Shown here one piece after another: positions 1 through 6,314 of a DNA stretch of 6,919 bases (position 1 is the first letter of the stretch; each line of letters opens with the position of its first letter). This DNA is from Desulfobacteraceae bacterium (lineage in GTDB: Bacteria > Desulfobacterota > Desulfobacteria > Desulfobacterales > ETH-SRB1). Made by a program: the position numbers and the translations under genes. The stretch covers positions 1 to 6,919 of the forward strand of contig JABMRH010000260.1 in the NCBI GenBank assembly GCA_013202725.1, given 5' to 3'. Under the pieces are notes generated by a model, which was given only the letters and a program-made list of their open reading frames with translations, did not search any database and was not told where the DNA came from.

Positions 1-92
1 AGCCGGAATCCAGTAAGTTCAAGCAGTTGCAGACCATCTGGACTCCGGTTTTCATCGGAGTGACGACTTTTTACGAGACCGTCAATCTCAAA
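1..92. repeat. Palindromic intergenic repeat (REP/MITE-like)
   Basis: An 11-bp inverted repeat with one mismatch pairs 3-13 (ccggaatccag) with 38-48 (ctggactccgg). A second hairpin nested on its right arm pairs 42-47 (actccg) with 56-61 (cggagt). The arrangement, followed by a gacgactttttacgag segment, resembles dispersed 'ctggattccgg...ccggaatgac' elements that I recall from many intergenic regions of Desulfobacterales genomes. The pairing is seen directly; the family assignment is from memory and unverified. The element may extend left of the window. No ORF is credible here. It could form an RNA hairpin acting as a terminator for an upstream gene outside the window. Confidence 0.55.
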
Positions 93-94
93 TT

Positions 95-108
95 GCCTGC
101 AATTTTGC
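95..108 (+). promoter_or_regulatory. Possible weak sigma-54-like promoter of the pilin gene
   Basis: The 93-110 segment ttgcctgcaattttgcaa has a GC at 107-108 placed ten bases after a GC at 95-96, approximating the -24 GG / -12 GC spacing used by RpoN. The -24 element reads TGCC instead of TGGC, a mismatch at a normally conserved G. Many pilA genes are known to use RpoN with PilR, which makes the site worth marking. The same stretch also holds a TGCAA/TTGCA inverted repeat (98-102 and 105-109), possibly an operator. A sigma-70 reading (TTGCCT at 93-98, TCAAAT at 116-121, 17-bp spacer) scores only 4/6 in each box, so neither is decisive. Confidence 0.25.
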
Positions 109-137
109 AAACGTCTCAAATAAAACAAACAAAAAAA

Positions 138-143
138 AGGAGG
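138..143 (+). promoter_or_regulatory. Strong ribosome binding site of the pilin gene
   Basis: A perfect AGGAGG lies seven bases before the ATG at 151, within an A-rich, probably unstructured leader. It fixes the pilin start and fits a highly translated structural protein. The two large genes downstream lack any comparable site, so the pilin should be made in large excess over them. Confidence 0.9.
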
Positions 144-150
144 ATTTAAC

Positions 151-525
151 ATGCTACAAAAACTAAGAGGCAACAATCAAAAAGGTTTCACACTCATCGA
201 GCTCATGATCGTCATCGCGATCATCGGTATTCTGGCGGCTATTGCTATTCCGAATTTTTTATCATACAGGACAAGGGGCGCGAATAGCGCTGCTGAGGCC
301 GAAGCAAGGAATTATATCACTGCGGCTATGGCTGAGCATGCGGACACCGGGGCTTATGCTGCTTCACCTACAGGTTTTAGCGCCAATGGTGATATAACAA
401 TGGGTGGAACAACCTTAGCAATTAGTAGTGCCGGCGTGATATCAGGTGCTCAGACATTCAAACATACTGCTTCTGGAACAAGCACTTACACGATCAACTC
501 TAATGGCGGTGTTGACGCATCTTAA
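151..525 (+). CDS. pilA: Type IV major pilin (PilA-like)
   Basis: The 124-residue product is a type IVa prepilin, the subunit polymerised from the inner membrane into the pilus fibre. It has a short charged leader (residues 1-12) ending KG, then the mature N-terminus FTLIELMIVIAIIGILAAIA. Prepilin peptidase should cut between Gly12 and Phe13 and methylate Phe1. The assembly glutamate Glu5 (residue 17) and helix-breaking Pro22 are present. The mature chain is about 112 residues, longer than the roughly 61-residue Geobacter PilA and shorter than the classical pilins of around 145 residues. It has no cysteine, so the C-terminal disulfide loop of Pseudomonas and Neisseria pilins is absent. The last 57 residues hold 18 Ser/Thr and the chain ends in serine, which would suit O-glycosylation. 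A strong AGGAGG supports the start. No pil assembly genes are in the window. A minor pilin or type II pseudopilin is less likely given the strong expression signals. Confidence 0.93.
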   Translation: MLQKLRGNNQKGFTLIELMIVIAIIGILAAIAIPNFLSYRTRGANSAAEAEARNYITAAMAEHADTGAYAASPTGFSANGDITMGGTTLAISSAGVISGAQTFKHTASGTSTYTINSNGGVDAS

Positions 526-568
526 ATAGTTGCCTTTCTGGAATGACATTTTTTGCTCAAACACTGAA

Positions 569-605
569 TTTATCGCAGGTGTAGCAAGGCTATGCCTGCG
601 ATAAA
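569..605 (+). terminator. Long hairpin after the pilin gene (terminator or mRNA 3' stabiliser)
   Basis: A perfect 11-bp inverted repeat, TTTATCGCAGG (569-579) and CCTGCGATAAA (595-605), continues inward through two G-U pairs and three Watson-Crick pairs to a 5-nt loop (585-589), giving a 16-bp stem. It starts 43 bases after the pilin stop and ends 27 bases before the next start. The tract that follows (caattttg) has only four T, so it is a poor classical intrinsic terminator. It could give partial termination or protect the 3' end of an abundant pilin transcript after processing. Both would set a high pilin to glycosyltransferase ratio from one promoter. Confidence 0.6.
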
Positions 606-613
606 CAATTTTG

Positions 614-640
614 TGATGCAAAAATATTTGCTATGCATCA
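614..640 (+). promoter_or_regulatory. Inverted repeat overlapping the start codon of the first TMTC-like gene
   Basis: TGATGCA (614-620) and TGCATCA (634-640) are a perfect 7-bp inverted repeat whose right arm contains part of the ATG at 633. An alternative inner pairing, GCAAA (618-622) with TTTGC (627-631), has a 4-nt loop. No purine-rich Shine-Dalgarno precedes the ATG. Either fold would lower initiation. The pairing is visible; a regulatory role is inference. Confidence 0.35.
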
Positions 641-2582
641 ATTTATCGACATTAAGCGTCATCAAAAAATTCTCACCATCTATCTTCTTTTAATTCTTAC
701 CATCCTCGTTGCTTACTGGCAGGTCAAAGATTTTAATTTTGTCGGATTCGACGACGAGTTATATATTACCGAAAATAGTCATACTCAGGCCGGCTTAACA
801 ATTAAGGGAATTGTCTGGGCATTCGAAACCTTTCGAGCTGGCAATTGGCATCCACTTACATGGCTGTCCCACATGCTGGACTGTGAGCTTTACGGGTTGA
901 ACCCAATGGGACACCACTGGACCAACCTGCTGTTTCACATTGCCAATACCATTCTTCTTTTCTTTATATTTCAAAAAATGACAGGAGCTATATGGAAAAG
1001 CGCATTTGTCGCAGCCCTATTTGCACTCCACCCTCTTCATGTGGAGTCAGTAGCATGGGTGGCTGAACGAAAGGATGTATTGAGTACATTTTTTGGAATG
1101 CTGACAATTTTGGCGTATATCAGGTATGTGAAAAAACGGAATTTCCTCAGATATTCCCTGATATTTATATTTTTGTCATTGGGACTTATGGCCAAACCTA
1201 TGCTGGTTACCATGCCGTTTGTTTTACTTTTGCTGGATTTTTGGCCGCTTGAGCGCTTGAAATATTGCTCGAACTCCCAATCATCCAATTTTCAATCATT
1301 AAATTTATCTCGCCTTTTTTTGGAAAAAGTTCCTCTTTTTATTCCTGTGGCAATCTCATCCGTTCTAACAATATTTGCCCAGAAAGAAGCTGGCGCTTTA
1401 TATTCTTTTGAATCTCTGGCGGTAAAAACTCGAATTGCCAATGCTTTTGTTTCATATGCAAGCTACATAGTCAAAACAGTATGGCCACAAAACCTTGCGA
1501 TTTTTTACCCCCATTCATTTGGGATGTTGTCTTTATGCTATGTCTTTTTAGCGGGTTTTGCTATTGCCGGAATATCCTTTTTCTCAATACGCTCGTTCAA
1601 GCAGCGTCCATATGTGGCAGTTGGATGGTTTTGGTATCTCGGAACACTCATTCCGGTAATCGGTTTGATACAGGTGGGTGCCCAGGGTATGGCAGATCGA
1701 TATACATATATTCCCTTAATAGGACTTTTTATCATGCTTGCGTGGGGGATTTCAGATCTTTTGAAAAAATGGCATTATCGTAAGACTGTCCTTGCCGTAT
1801 GTGCCATAATACTTCTTTTCACGTTTTCAACACGTAGTTATTTTCAAATAAGGCATTGGGAAAACAGTGCTGCTGTTTTTAAAAACGCTATTCAAACAAC
1901 AAAGAACAACTGGCTGGCTTACAGGGAACTTGGATTGGCTTTAATGCGTGATGGTAAATTAGATGATGCTGTATTCTATTACAAAAAAGCATTGCAAATT
2001 AGACCGAATTACTTAACTGCGCTTGATAATCTTGGCATGACTCTGCACCGGCTTGGTAGATTTGAAGAAGCTTTATTTTATTATTCAAAGGCGCTTAAAA
2101 TAGACCAGAAAGACGCAGGAATCCATAATAATACAGCTAATGTGCTTACAGCCATTGGCAAACTTGAAAAAGCAGTACAGCATTACAAAAAAGCGATCCT
2201 CATAGATCCTGAATTTGCTGACGCAAATTATAATCTTGCAAATGTGCTGGTAACTCAGGAAAAGCTTGATAAAGCCATTCTTTACTATGAATCAGCCATA
2301 AAAAATGATTCTGAATATAGTGATGCCTATTATAATTTAGGCTGTATCTTATTAAAGAAGAAAGAATATAAAAAGGCATTGGCTCACTTTGCAGAGGTTA
2401 TTAAAATAAAACCTGATTACAAACAGGCATATAATCAGATAGGAATTATTTTATTACAACGGGGAAAAATTAAGAAAGCCGAAAAATTCTTTTCCAAAGC
2501 TGTCCAAATTGATTCCGGTTATAAGGATGCCATAAATAATCTTCTACTTATAAAGAAAATGTTTGAGCAGGATGAAAAATAA
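633..2582 (+). CDS. TMTC-like GT-C membrane protein with six C-terminal TPRs
   Basis: The 649-residue protein has a polytopic membrane half (about 1-405) and a C-terminal tail of six consecutive 34-residue TPRs (426-459, 460-493, 494-527, 528-561, 562-595, 596-629) with a capping helix. The first membrane segment is about 13-29, followed by Asp40-Asp41 in the first extracytoplasmic loop, where GT-C transferases carry their catalytic acidic pair. Family-like blocks are HPLTWLSHMLD, HPLHVESVAW (from 133), GLMAKPMLVT (around 188) and MADRYTYIPLIG (353-364). The layout matches eukaryotic TMTC1-4, which are O-mannosyltransferases, and uncharacterised bacterial relatives. It therefore probably transfers a lipid-linked sugar on the periplasmic face; substrate unknown. 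ATG633 is the first usable start after an in-frame TAG at 582. No Shine-Dalgarno is visible and the ATG falls in a small inverted repeat. It lies downstream of the pilin and overlaps its paralogue. Confidence 0.85.
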   Translation: MHQFIDIKRHQKILTIYLLLILTILVAYWQVKDFNFVGFDDELYITENSHTQAGLTIKGIVWAFETFRAGNWHPLTWLSHMLDCELYGLNPMGHHWTNLLFHIANTILLFFIFQKMTGAIWKSAFVAALFALHPLHVESVAWVAERKDVLSTFFGMLTILAYIRYVKKRNFLRYSLIFIFLSLGLMAKPMLVTMPFVLLLLDFWPLERLKYCSNSQSSNFQSLNLSRLFLEKVPLFIPVAISSVLTIFAQKEAGALYSFESLAVKTRIANAFVSYASYIVKTVWPQNLAIFYPHSFGMLSLCYVFLAGFAIAGISFFSIRSFKQRPYVAVGWFWYLGTLIPVIGLIQVGAQGMADRYTYIPLIGLFIMLAWGISDLLKKWHYRKTVLAVCAIILLFTFSTRSYFQIRHWENSAAVFKNAIQTTKNNWLAYRELGLALMRDGKLDDAVFYYKKALQIRPNYLTALDNLGMTLHRLGRFEEALFYYSKALKIDQKDAGIHNNTANVLTAIGKLEKAVQHYKKAILIDPEFADANYNLANVLVTQEKLDKAILYYESAIKNDSEYSDAYYNLGCILLKKKEYKKALAHFAEVIKIKPDYKQAYNQIGIILLQRGKIKKAEKFFSKAVQIDSGYKDAINNLLLIKKMFEQDEK

Positions 2583-4329
2583 CAATAAAACAGCATATAA
2601 TTTTCTATTTAACCGGCGGAGAGAGATTATTATATGCATATTGCTCATTGCCGCATCCCTTGTTGTATATTGGCAGATAACAAATCATGGATTTATTAAC
2701 TATGATGACGGCAATTATGTAACTGAAAATTCCCATGTTCAGGCAGGTCTTACATTTGAAAGCATAAAATGGGCTTTTACAACCTGTCATGCATCAAACT
2801 GGCACCCCCTGACATGGCTGTCCCACATGCTGGACTATGAGCTTTATGGGCTAAATCCCATGGGGCATCACTGGACCAGTCTGCAGATACATCTAATAAA
2901 CACCCTTCTGCTGTTTTTTATTCTTCAATATATGACTGGAGCGTTATGGAAAAGCGCAATTGTCGCGGCTCTATTTGCCCTGCACCCTCTTCATGTTGAA
3001 TCTGTTGCGTGGGTATCGGAACGTAAAGATGTATTAAGCGCTTTTTTTGGAATGCTGACAATTTCAGCTTATATAATGTATGTAAAAAAAAGGAATCTCT
3101 TAAGATATTCTCTGGTATTTATATTTTTGTCATTAGGGCTTATGGCAAAACCAATGCTGGTTACTTTACCTTTTGTTTTGCTTTTACTCGATTTCTGGCC
3201 GCTGAAAAGGCTTAAGCTCACCTTAAATCAAGCATCAGGTCAAACTTCAAATTTACTTCTACTGATACGGGAAAAAACTCCCCTTATTGCGCCGGTAGCC
3301 ATCTCAGCTATATTAACCCTTATTGCCCAACACAGTTCAGCATTAAAGACTCTTGAAAGTTTTCCATTACAGACACGTGTAGCCAATGCATTTATTTCAT
3401 ATTTAAGCTATTTTGGTAAAGCTATATGGCCGTTAGGCCTGTCGGTTTTTTATCCACATCCAGGAGATTCCATATCTTTGTGGTATGCTTCCGGAGCTGC
3501 TCTTATGATTGCAGTTTCATTATTTATTGCAGTAAATACATCAAAAAAATACCCATATATTATTACAGGCCTGCTCTGGTTTTTTATAACTCTTCTCCCT
3601 GTTGTTGGGATTATTCAGGTGGGTTACCAGGCAATGGCCGACAGGTACACTTACATACCTCTCATTGGAATCTTTATTATATTAGCATGGGGTGGTTCAG
3701 ATCTTCTAAAAAAATGGACTAACAAAAAGATTGTTTCTTCTATTCTCGCAATGTCAGTCCTTTTAGTATTAACAATGCAAAGCTTCCATCAGGCAGCTCA
3801 CTGGAAAAACAGTAGCACACTTTTTGAAAACGCTATTAAAGTAACGGAAAACAACTGGCTGGCGCATAATAATTTAGGCGTAGCCTTATTAGGTAAAAGA
3901 GAACTCGACAAGGCTATTTACCATTATAAAAAAGCTTTGAATATTAAACCTGATACATTGGGGGCTATTAAAAACCTTGGTTTTGCACTATCTGAAAAAG
4001 GTAGTTTTAAAGAAGCCGCTCAGTATTTTACAAAAGCCATTGTGATAAATCCTGAGGATTTTGATGCCCACTATAAACTTGGGTGTATTCTGGCAAAACA
4101 GGAGAAATTTAATGAAGCGATACGCCCTTTTGCCGAAACCATAAGGATAAATCCCGACTATGCACCAGCTTATTATGAGATAGGAATTATACTGGCCATG
4201 AAAGGAAAACTGCAAAAATCTAAGGAGTTTTTTTTAAAGGCAATACAGCTCAAACCTGATTATAAAGAGGCAAGAAACAATCTTTTAATTTTAGAGCAAA
4301 TGACGCAGCAGGATGAAAAACAGCGCTAA
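2572..4329 (+). CDS. TMTC-like GT-C membrane protein with four C-terminal TPRs (tandem paralogue)
   Basis: This 585-residue protein (from ATG2572) is a close paralogue of the gene before it. Residues 138-211 match residues 133-206 of the neighbour at 67 of 74 positions. It keeps the first-loop Asp45-Asp46, the HPLHVESVAW block (from 138) and MADRYTYIPLIG (355-366). The tail has four TPRs (428-461, 462-495, 496-529, 530-563) and a capping helix. Aligned repeat by repeat, it lacks the counterparts of TPR3 and TPR4 of the neighbour, which explains the length difference. The likely role is a periplasm-facing transferase using a lipid-linked sugar donor, with the TPRs possibly binding an acceptor or partner. 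ATG2572 lies inside the end of the upstream gene (11-bp overlap), suggesting translational coupling; TTG2563, three codons earlier in frame, is an alternative start. Only an AGCAGG directly abutting the ATG serves as a possible ribosome binding site. The loops are less conserved than the membrane blocks, so the two copies may differ in specificity. Confidence 0.85.
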   Translation: MKNNNKTAYNFLFNRRREIIICILLIAASLVVYWQITNHGFINYDDGNYVTENSHVQAGLTFESIKWAFTTCHASNWHPLTWLSHMLDYELYGLNPMGHHWTSLQIHLINTLLLFFILQYMTGALWKSAIVAALFALHPLHVESVAWVSERKDVLSAFFGMLTISAYIMYVKKRNLLRYSLVFIFLSLGLMAKPMLVTLPFVLLLLDFWPLKRLKLTLNQASGQTSNLLLLIREKTPLIAPVAISAILTLIAQHSSALKTLESFPLQTRVANAFISYLSYFGKAIWPLGLSVFYPHPGDSISLWYASGAALMIAVSLFIAVNTSKKYPYIITGLLWFFITLLPVVGIIQVGYQAMADRYTYIPLIGIFIILAWGGSDLLKKWTNKKIVSSILAMSVLLVLTMQSFHQAAHWKNSSTLFENAIKVTENNWLAHNNLGVALLGKRELDKAIYHYKKALNIKPDTLGAIKNLGFALSEKGSFKEAAQYFTKAIVINPEDFDAHYKLGCILAKQEKFNEAIRPFAETIRINPDYAPAYYEIGIILAMKGKLQKSKEFFLKAIQLKPDYKEARNNLLILEQMTQQDEKQR

Positions 4330-4372
4330 AATAACATATAATATGAAAAATTATGAATCATTCCAATGCTAA
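4313..4372 (+). pseudogene. Start-of-gene relic of a lost third TMTC-like copy
   Basis: An ATG at 4313, overlapping the end of the preceding gene, opens a 19-codon frame, MKNSAKITYNMKNYESFQC. Its first ten residues parallel the N-terminus of the second TMTC-like protein (MKNNNKTAYN). At DNA level both junctions share an identical agcaggatgaaaaa, followed by 22 aligned bases with 16 matches and ending in catataat (2567-2602 compared with 4308-4343). The frame then stops at 4370-4372 with no membrane domain. The simplest reading is that the duplicated unit carries its overlap junction with it, and that a third copy once began here and was lost. It could instead be the residue of the duplication breakpoint itself. 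The resemblance is seen directly; the history is inferred. Confidence 0.55.
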
Positions 4373-4409
4373 CCATCTGATCGCTTTATGAATATTCTTT
4401 AAAAACGTA

Positions 4410-6119
4410 ATGAAGATTGACAACATGGTAAAATTAAAGAACGTACAGAAACTCTCAATTATTCCGATACTTGTGGTTATAATTATAACTATCATTTGCC
4501 TTGCTCCTTTCGTAACGAAAGCGTTTCACATCGATGACACCCTCTTTATATGGGCTGCGCATCATATTCATGCTCATCCGATAGACTTCTACGGCTTCAC
4601 AGCAAATTGGTACGGCACAGAAATGCCTATGTACTTGATCAACAAGAACCCACCACTGGTCTCCTATTATATTGCAATTGTAGCCTTGCTCTTCGGGTGG
4701 AGTGAGGTAGTTCTTCATCTTGCTTTCCTTATTCCCGCGGTTGGCTTGAGCCTGGGAATATATTATTTTGCCCGGTCGCTCTGTCCACGGCCGCAGATGG
4801 CTGCTTTGATAGCCGTTCTCACACCCGTATTCCTTGTATCGAGCACAAACATTATGTCTGACACCATGATGCTTGCTTTTTATGTGTGGGCTGCCGCCCT
4901 TTGGCTGCGCGGGTTGGAGAAGGATAGCTCGTCGTATCTCTTTTTTGCCGCCGTTTTTATTGCCCTCTCAGCTCTGACGAAGTACTTTGGAATGACACTT
5001 ATACCTCTCCTACTTGTTTACTCTCTAGTAGTAAAGCGCAGGTTGGGCCGCTGGGTTTTATTTTTGGCCATTCCGGTTCTCATTCTGGCCGGGTATCAAT
5101 GGCTTACATACACGCTATATGGTCGTGGTTTACTGTTAGACGCAGCGTCTTATGCCATTGTAATAGGCCAGGCAGGAGGAGCGCAGTTTCTTACGAAGAC
5201 TCTAACGGGGTTGGCTTTTACAGGCGGTTGCTTGGCAGTCGTGGCTTTTTACGCACCTTTGCTGTGGTCGCGTCGTATTTGGGTTGTTGGTGGGGTGCTA
5301 CTGGCGCTATCCATTGCCACGCTGCTGGTAATGGGGACCGTTGGTACGCTTTGCCTGCGCAATGCCGACGGTATCCAATGGGGGCTCGTTATACAATTCG
5401 GCCTTTTTATTGTGGCTGGCGTACATATACTTGCCCTGGCTGTGGCTGACCTGTGGAAACACAGAGATGCATCATCTTTGATGTTGTTTCTCTGGATTCT
5501 CGGAACTTTTTTATTCGCAAGCTTTGTCAACTGGACGGTCAACGCCCGGACGATTTTCCCCATGATTCCGGTAGCAGGGATTCTCGTAATGCGCCGGTTT
5601 GATCTGCGGGCCAAGGTACGGCAGCTGCCCTCTGGCTGGTGCTTGGTCTTGCCGTTGATTCCCGCTGCGTGCATCGCGCTGTCGGTGACGTGGGCTGATT
5701 ACTCCTTGGCGGTTTGCCAGCGGTCCGCCGCTCGTATGATTCACACCAGGTTCCATAACTATCCTCACACGTTGTGGTTTCAAGGTCATTGGGGTTTTCA
5801 GTACTACATGGAGGCCCTTGGCGGCAAGGTGCTCGATTTCAATAATTCTGTGCTACGAAAAGGTGATATAATTGTCATTCCGTTGAACAACTCCAATATA
5901 AAACAGCTACCGAGGGACAAGTTTCGATTTGTGGGAAAAGAGCAATTAATGACGTCCTGCCGATGGATTGGAACCATGCAAGGGTCTATAGGATCCGGTT
6001 TCTATGCGGATGTGTGGGGTCCACTACCGTTTGCGATAGGCACCGTACCACCGGAGAAATACCTGTTTTTCATGGCAGGTAATTTTGACCGGGAACGCCA
6101 CACAAGCCCCGACAGGTAG
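4410..6119 (+). CDS. GT39/PMT_2-family membrane glycosyltransferase (ArnT/PMT-like)
   Basis: This 569-residue protein belongs by appearance to the GT-C glycosyltransferases of the GT39/PMT_2 type, which move a sugar from a polyprenyl-phosphate donor to an acceptor at the periplasmic face. It has an N-terminal membrane helix (about 17-34), then FHIDDTLFIW with Asp42-Asp43 as the probable catalytic pair. NKNPPL (78-83) occupies the place of the family KPPL-type motif, and SDTMMLAF follows around 151. Many hydrophobic segments run to about residue 430. A soluble C-terminal domain of roughly 140 residues carries GHWGFQYYMEALGG and a closing GPLPFAIGTVPPEKY block. It has no TPRs. The start is either ATG4410 or ATG4425 (five codons later); neither has a clear ribosome binding site. 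It lies 80 bp after the TMTC pair. Its base composition differs: 5281-5340 has 37 G/C of 60 against 20 of 60 at 3121-3180 in the neighbour. Separate acquisition is therefore plausible. Acceptor unknown. Confidence 0.82.
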   Translation: MKIDNMVKLKNVQKLSIIPILVVIIITIICLAPFVTKAFHIDDTLFIWAAHHIHAHPIDFYGFTANWYGTEMPMYLINKNPPLVSYYIAIVALLFGWSEVVLHLAFLIPAVGLSLGIYYFARSLCPRPQMAALIAVLTPVFLVSSTNIMSDTMMLAFYVWAAALWLRGLEKDSSSYLFFAAVFIALSALTKYFGMTLIPLLLVYSLVVKRRLGRWVLFLAIPVLILAGYQWLTYTLYGRGLLLDAASYAIVIGQAGGAQFLTKTLTGLAFTGGCLAVVAFYAPLLWSRRIWVVGGVLLALSIATLLVMGTVGTLCLRNADGIQWGLVIQFGLFIVAGVHILALAVADLWKHRDASSLMLFLWILGTFLFASFVNWTVNARTIFPMIPVAGILVMRRFDLRAKVRQLPSGWCLVLPLIPAACIALSVTWADYSLAVCQRSAARMIHTRFHNYPHTLWFQGHWGFQYYMEALGGKVLDFNNSVLRKGDIIVIPLNNSNIKQLPRDKFRFVGKEQLMTSCRWIGTMQGSIGSGFYADVWGPLPFAIGTVPPEKYLFFMAGNFDRERHTSPDR

Positions 6120-6314
6120 GTGGTTTCAAGGAAGAGTACGGGGACATCCTCAGTTTATAAGTTTATATTGGGGACTGGTCTTGAACCGTGAACCCTTGGA
6201 CTGTGAATTTGAGCCGAAAGCACTTATTACTTGCTCGTGGCGCAAGGCAAGTAGGGGAAAACCTTAGAACTCATTTTCCAACCTTAACCGCTTTCAGTTA
6301 ATATACACAAAGTA
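6120..6314. other. Non-coding stretch with repeat-like debris
   Basis: No convincing gene is present; an open frame across its left part (6085-6267) has no recognisable protein features. Visible structure includes a GGGGAC hexamer at 6140-6145 and 6170-6175, 30 bp apart, bracketing a perfect tandem of AGTTTATA (6152-6167). A 7-bp inverted repeat pairs TACTTGC (6228-6234) with GCAAGTA (6247-6253). GGGGAC-flanked segments of this sort resemble remnants I associate with small REP-type elements in deltaproteobacterial intergenic DNA, but this is weak. No good terminator for the glycosyltransferase gene is seen. Confidence 0.4.

Noticed and set aside
151..525. Conductive 'e-pilin' of the Geobacter type
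   Set aside because: Phe1, Phe24, Tyr27 and Tyr57 of the mature chain match, but the aromatic residues expected at 32 and 51 are Ala and His and the protein is nearly twice as long. The conductive role of such pilins is itself disputed.
633..4329. O-GlcNAc transferase (GT41) annotation because of TPRs
   Set aside because: The TPRs are C-terminal to a polytopic GT-C domain; there is no soluble GT-B catalytic domain after them.
4417..4422. Perfect TTGACA as a -35 box
   Set aside because: It lies inside the start of the glycosyltransferase gene and no -10 box is found at the right spacing.
5249..5789. Two overlapping reverse-strand open frames of 141 and 92 codons
   Set aside because: They lie antisense inside the GC-richer glycosyltransferase gene, have Arg/Pro-rich chance composition and no start signals.
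6085..6267. Open frame of 60 codons overlapping the end of the glycosyltransferase gene
   Set aside because: No ribosome binding site, overlaps a real gene in another frame, composition is not protein-like and it spans repeat-like debris.
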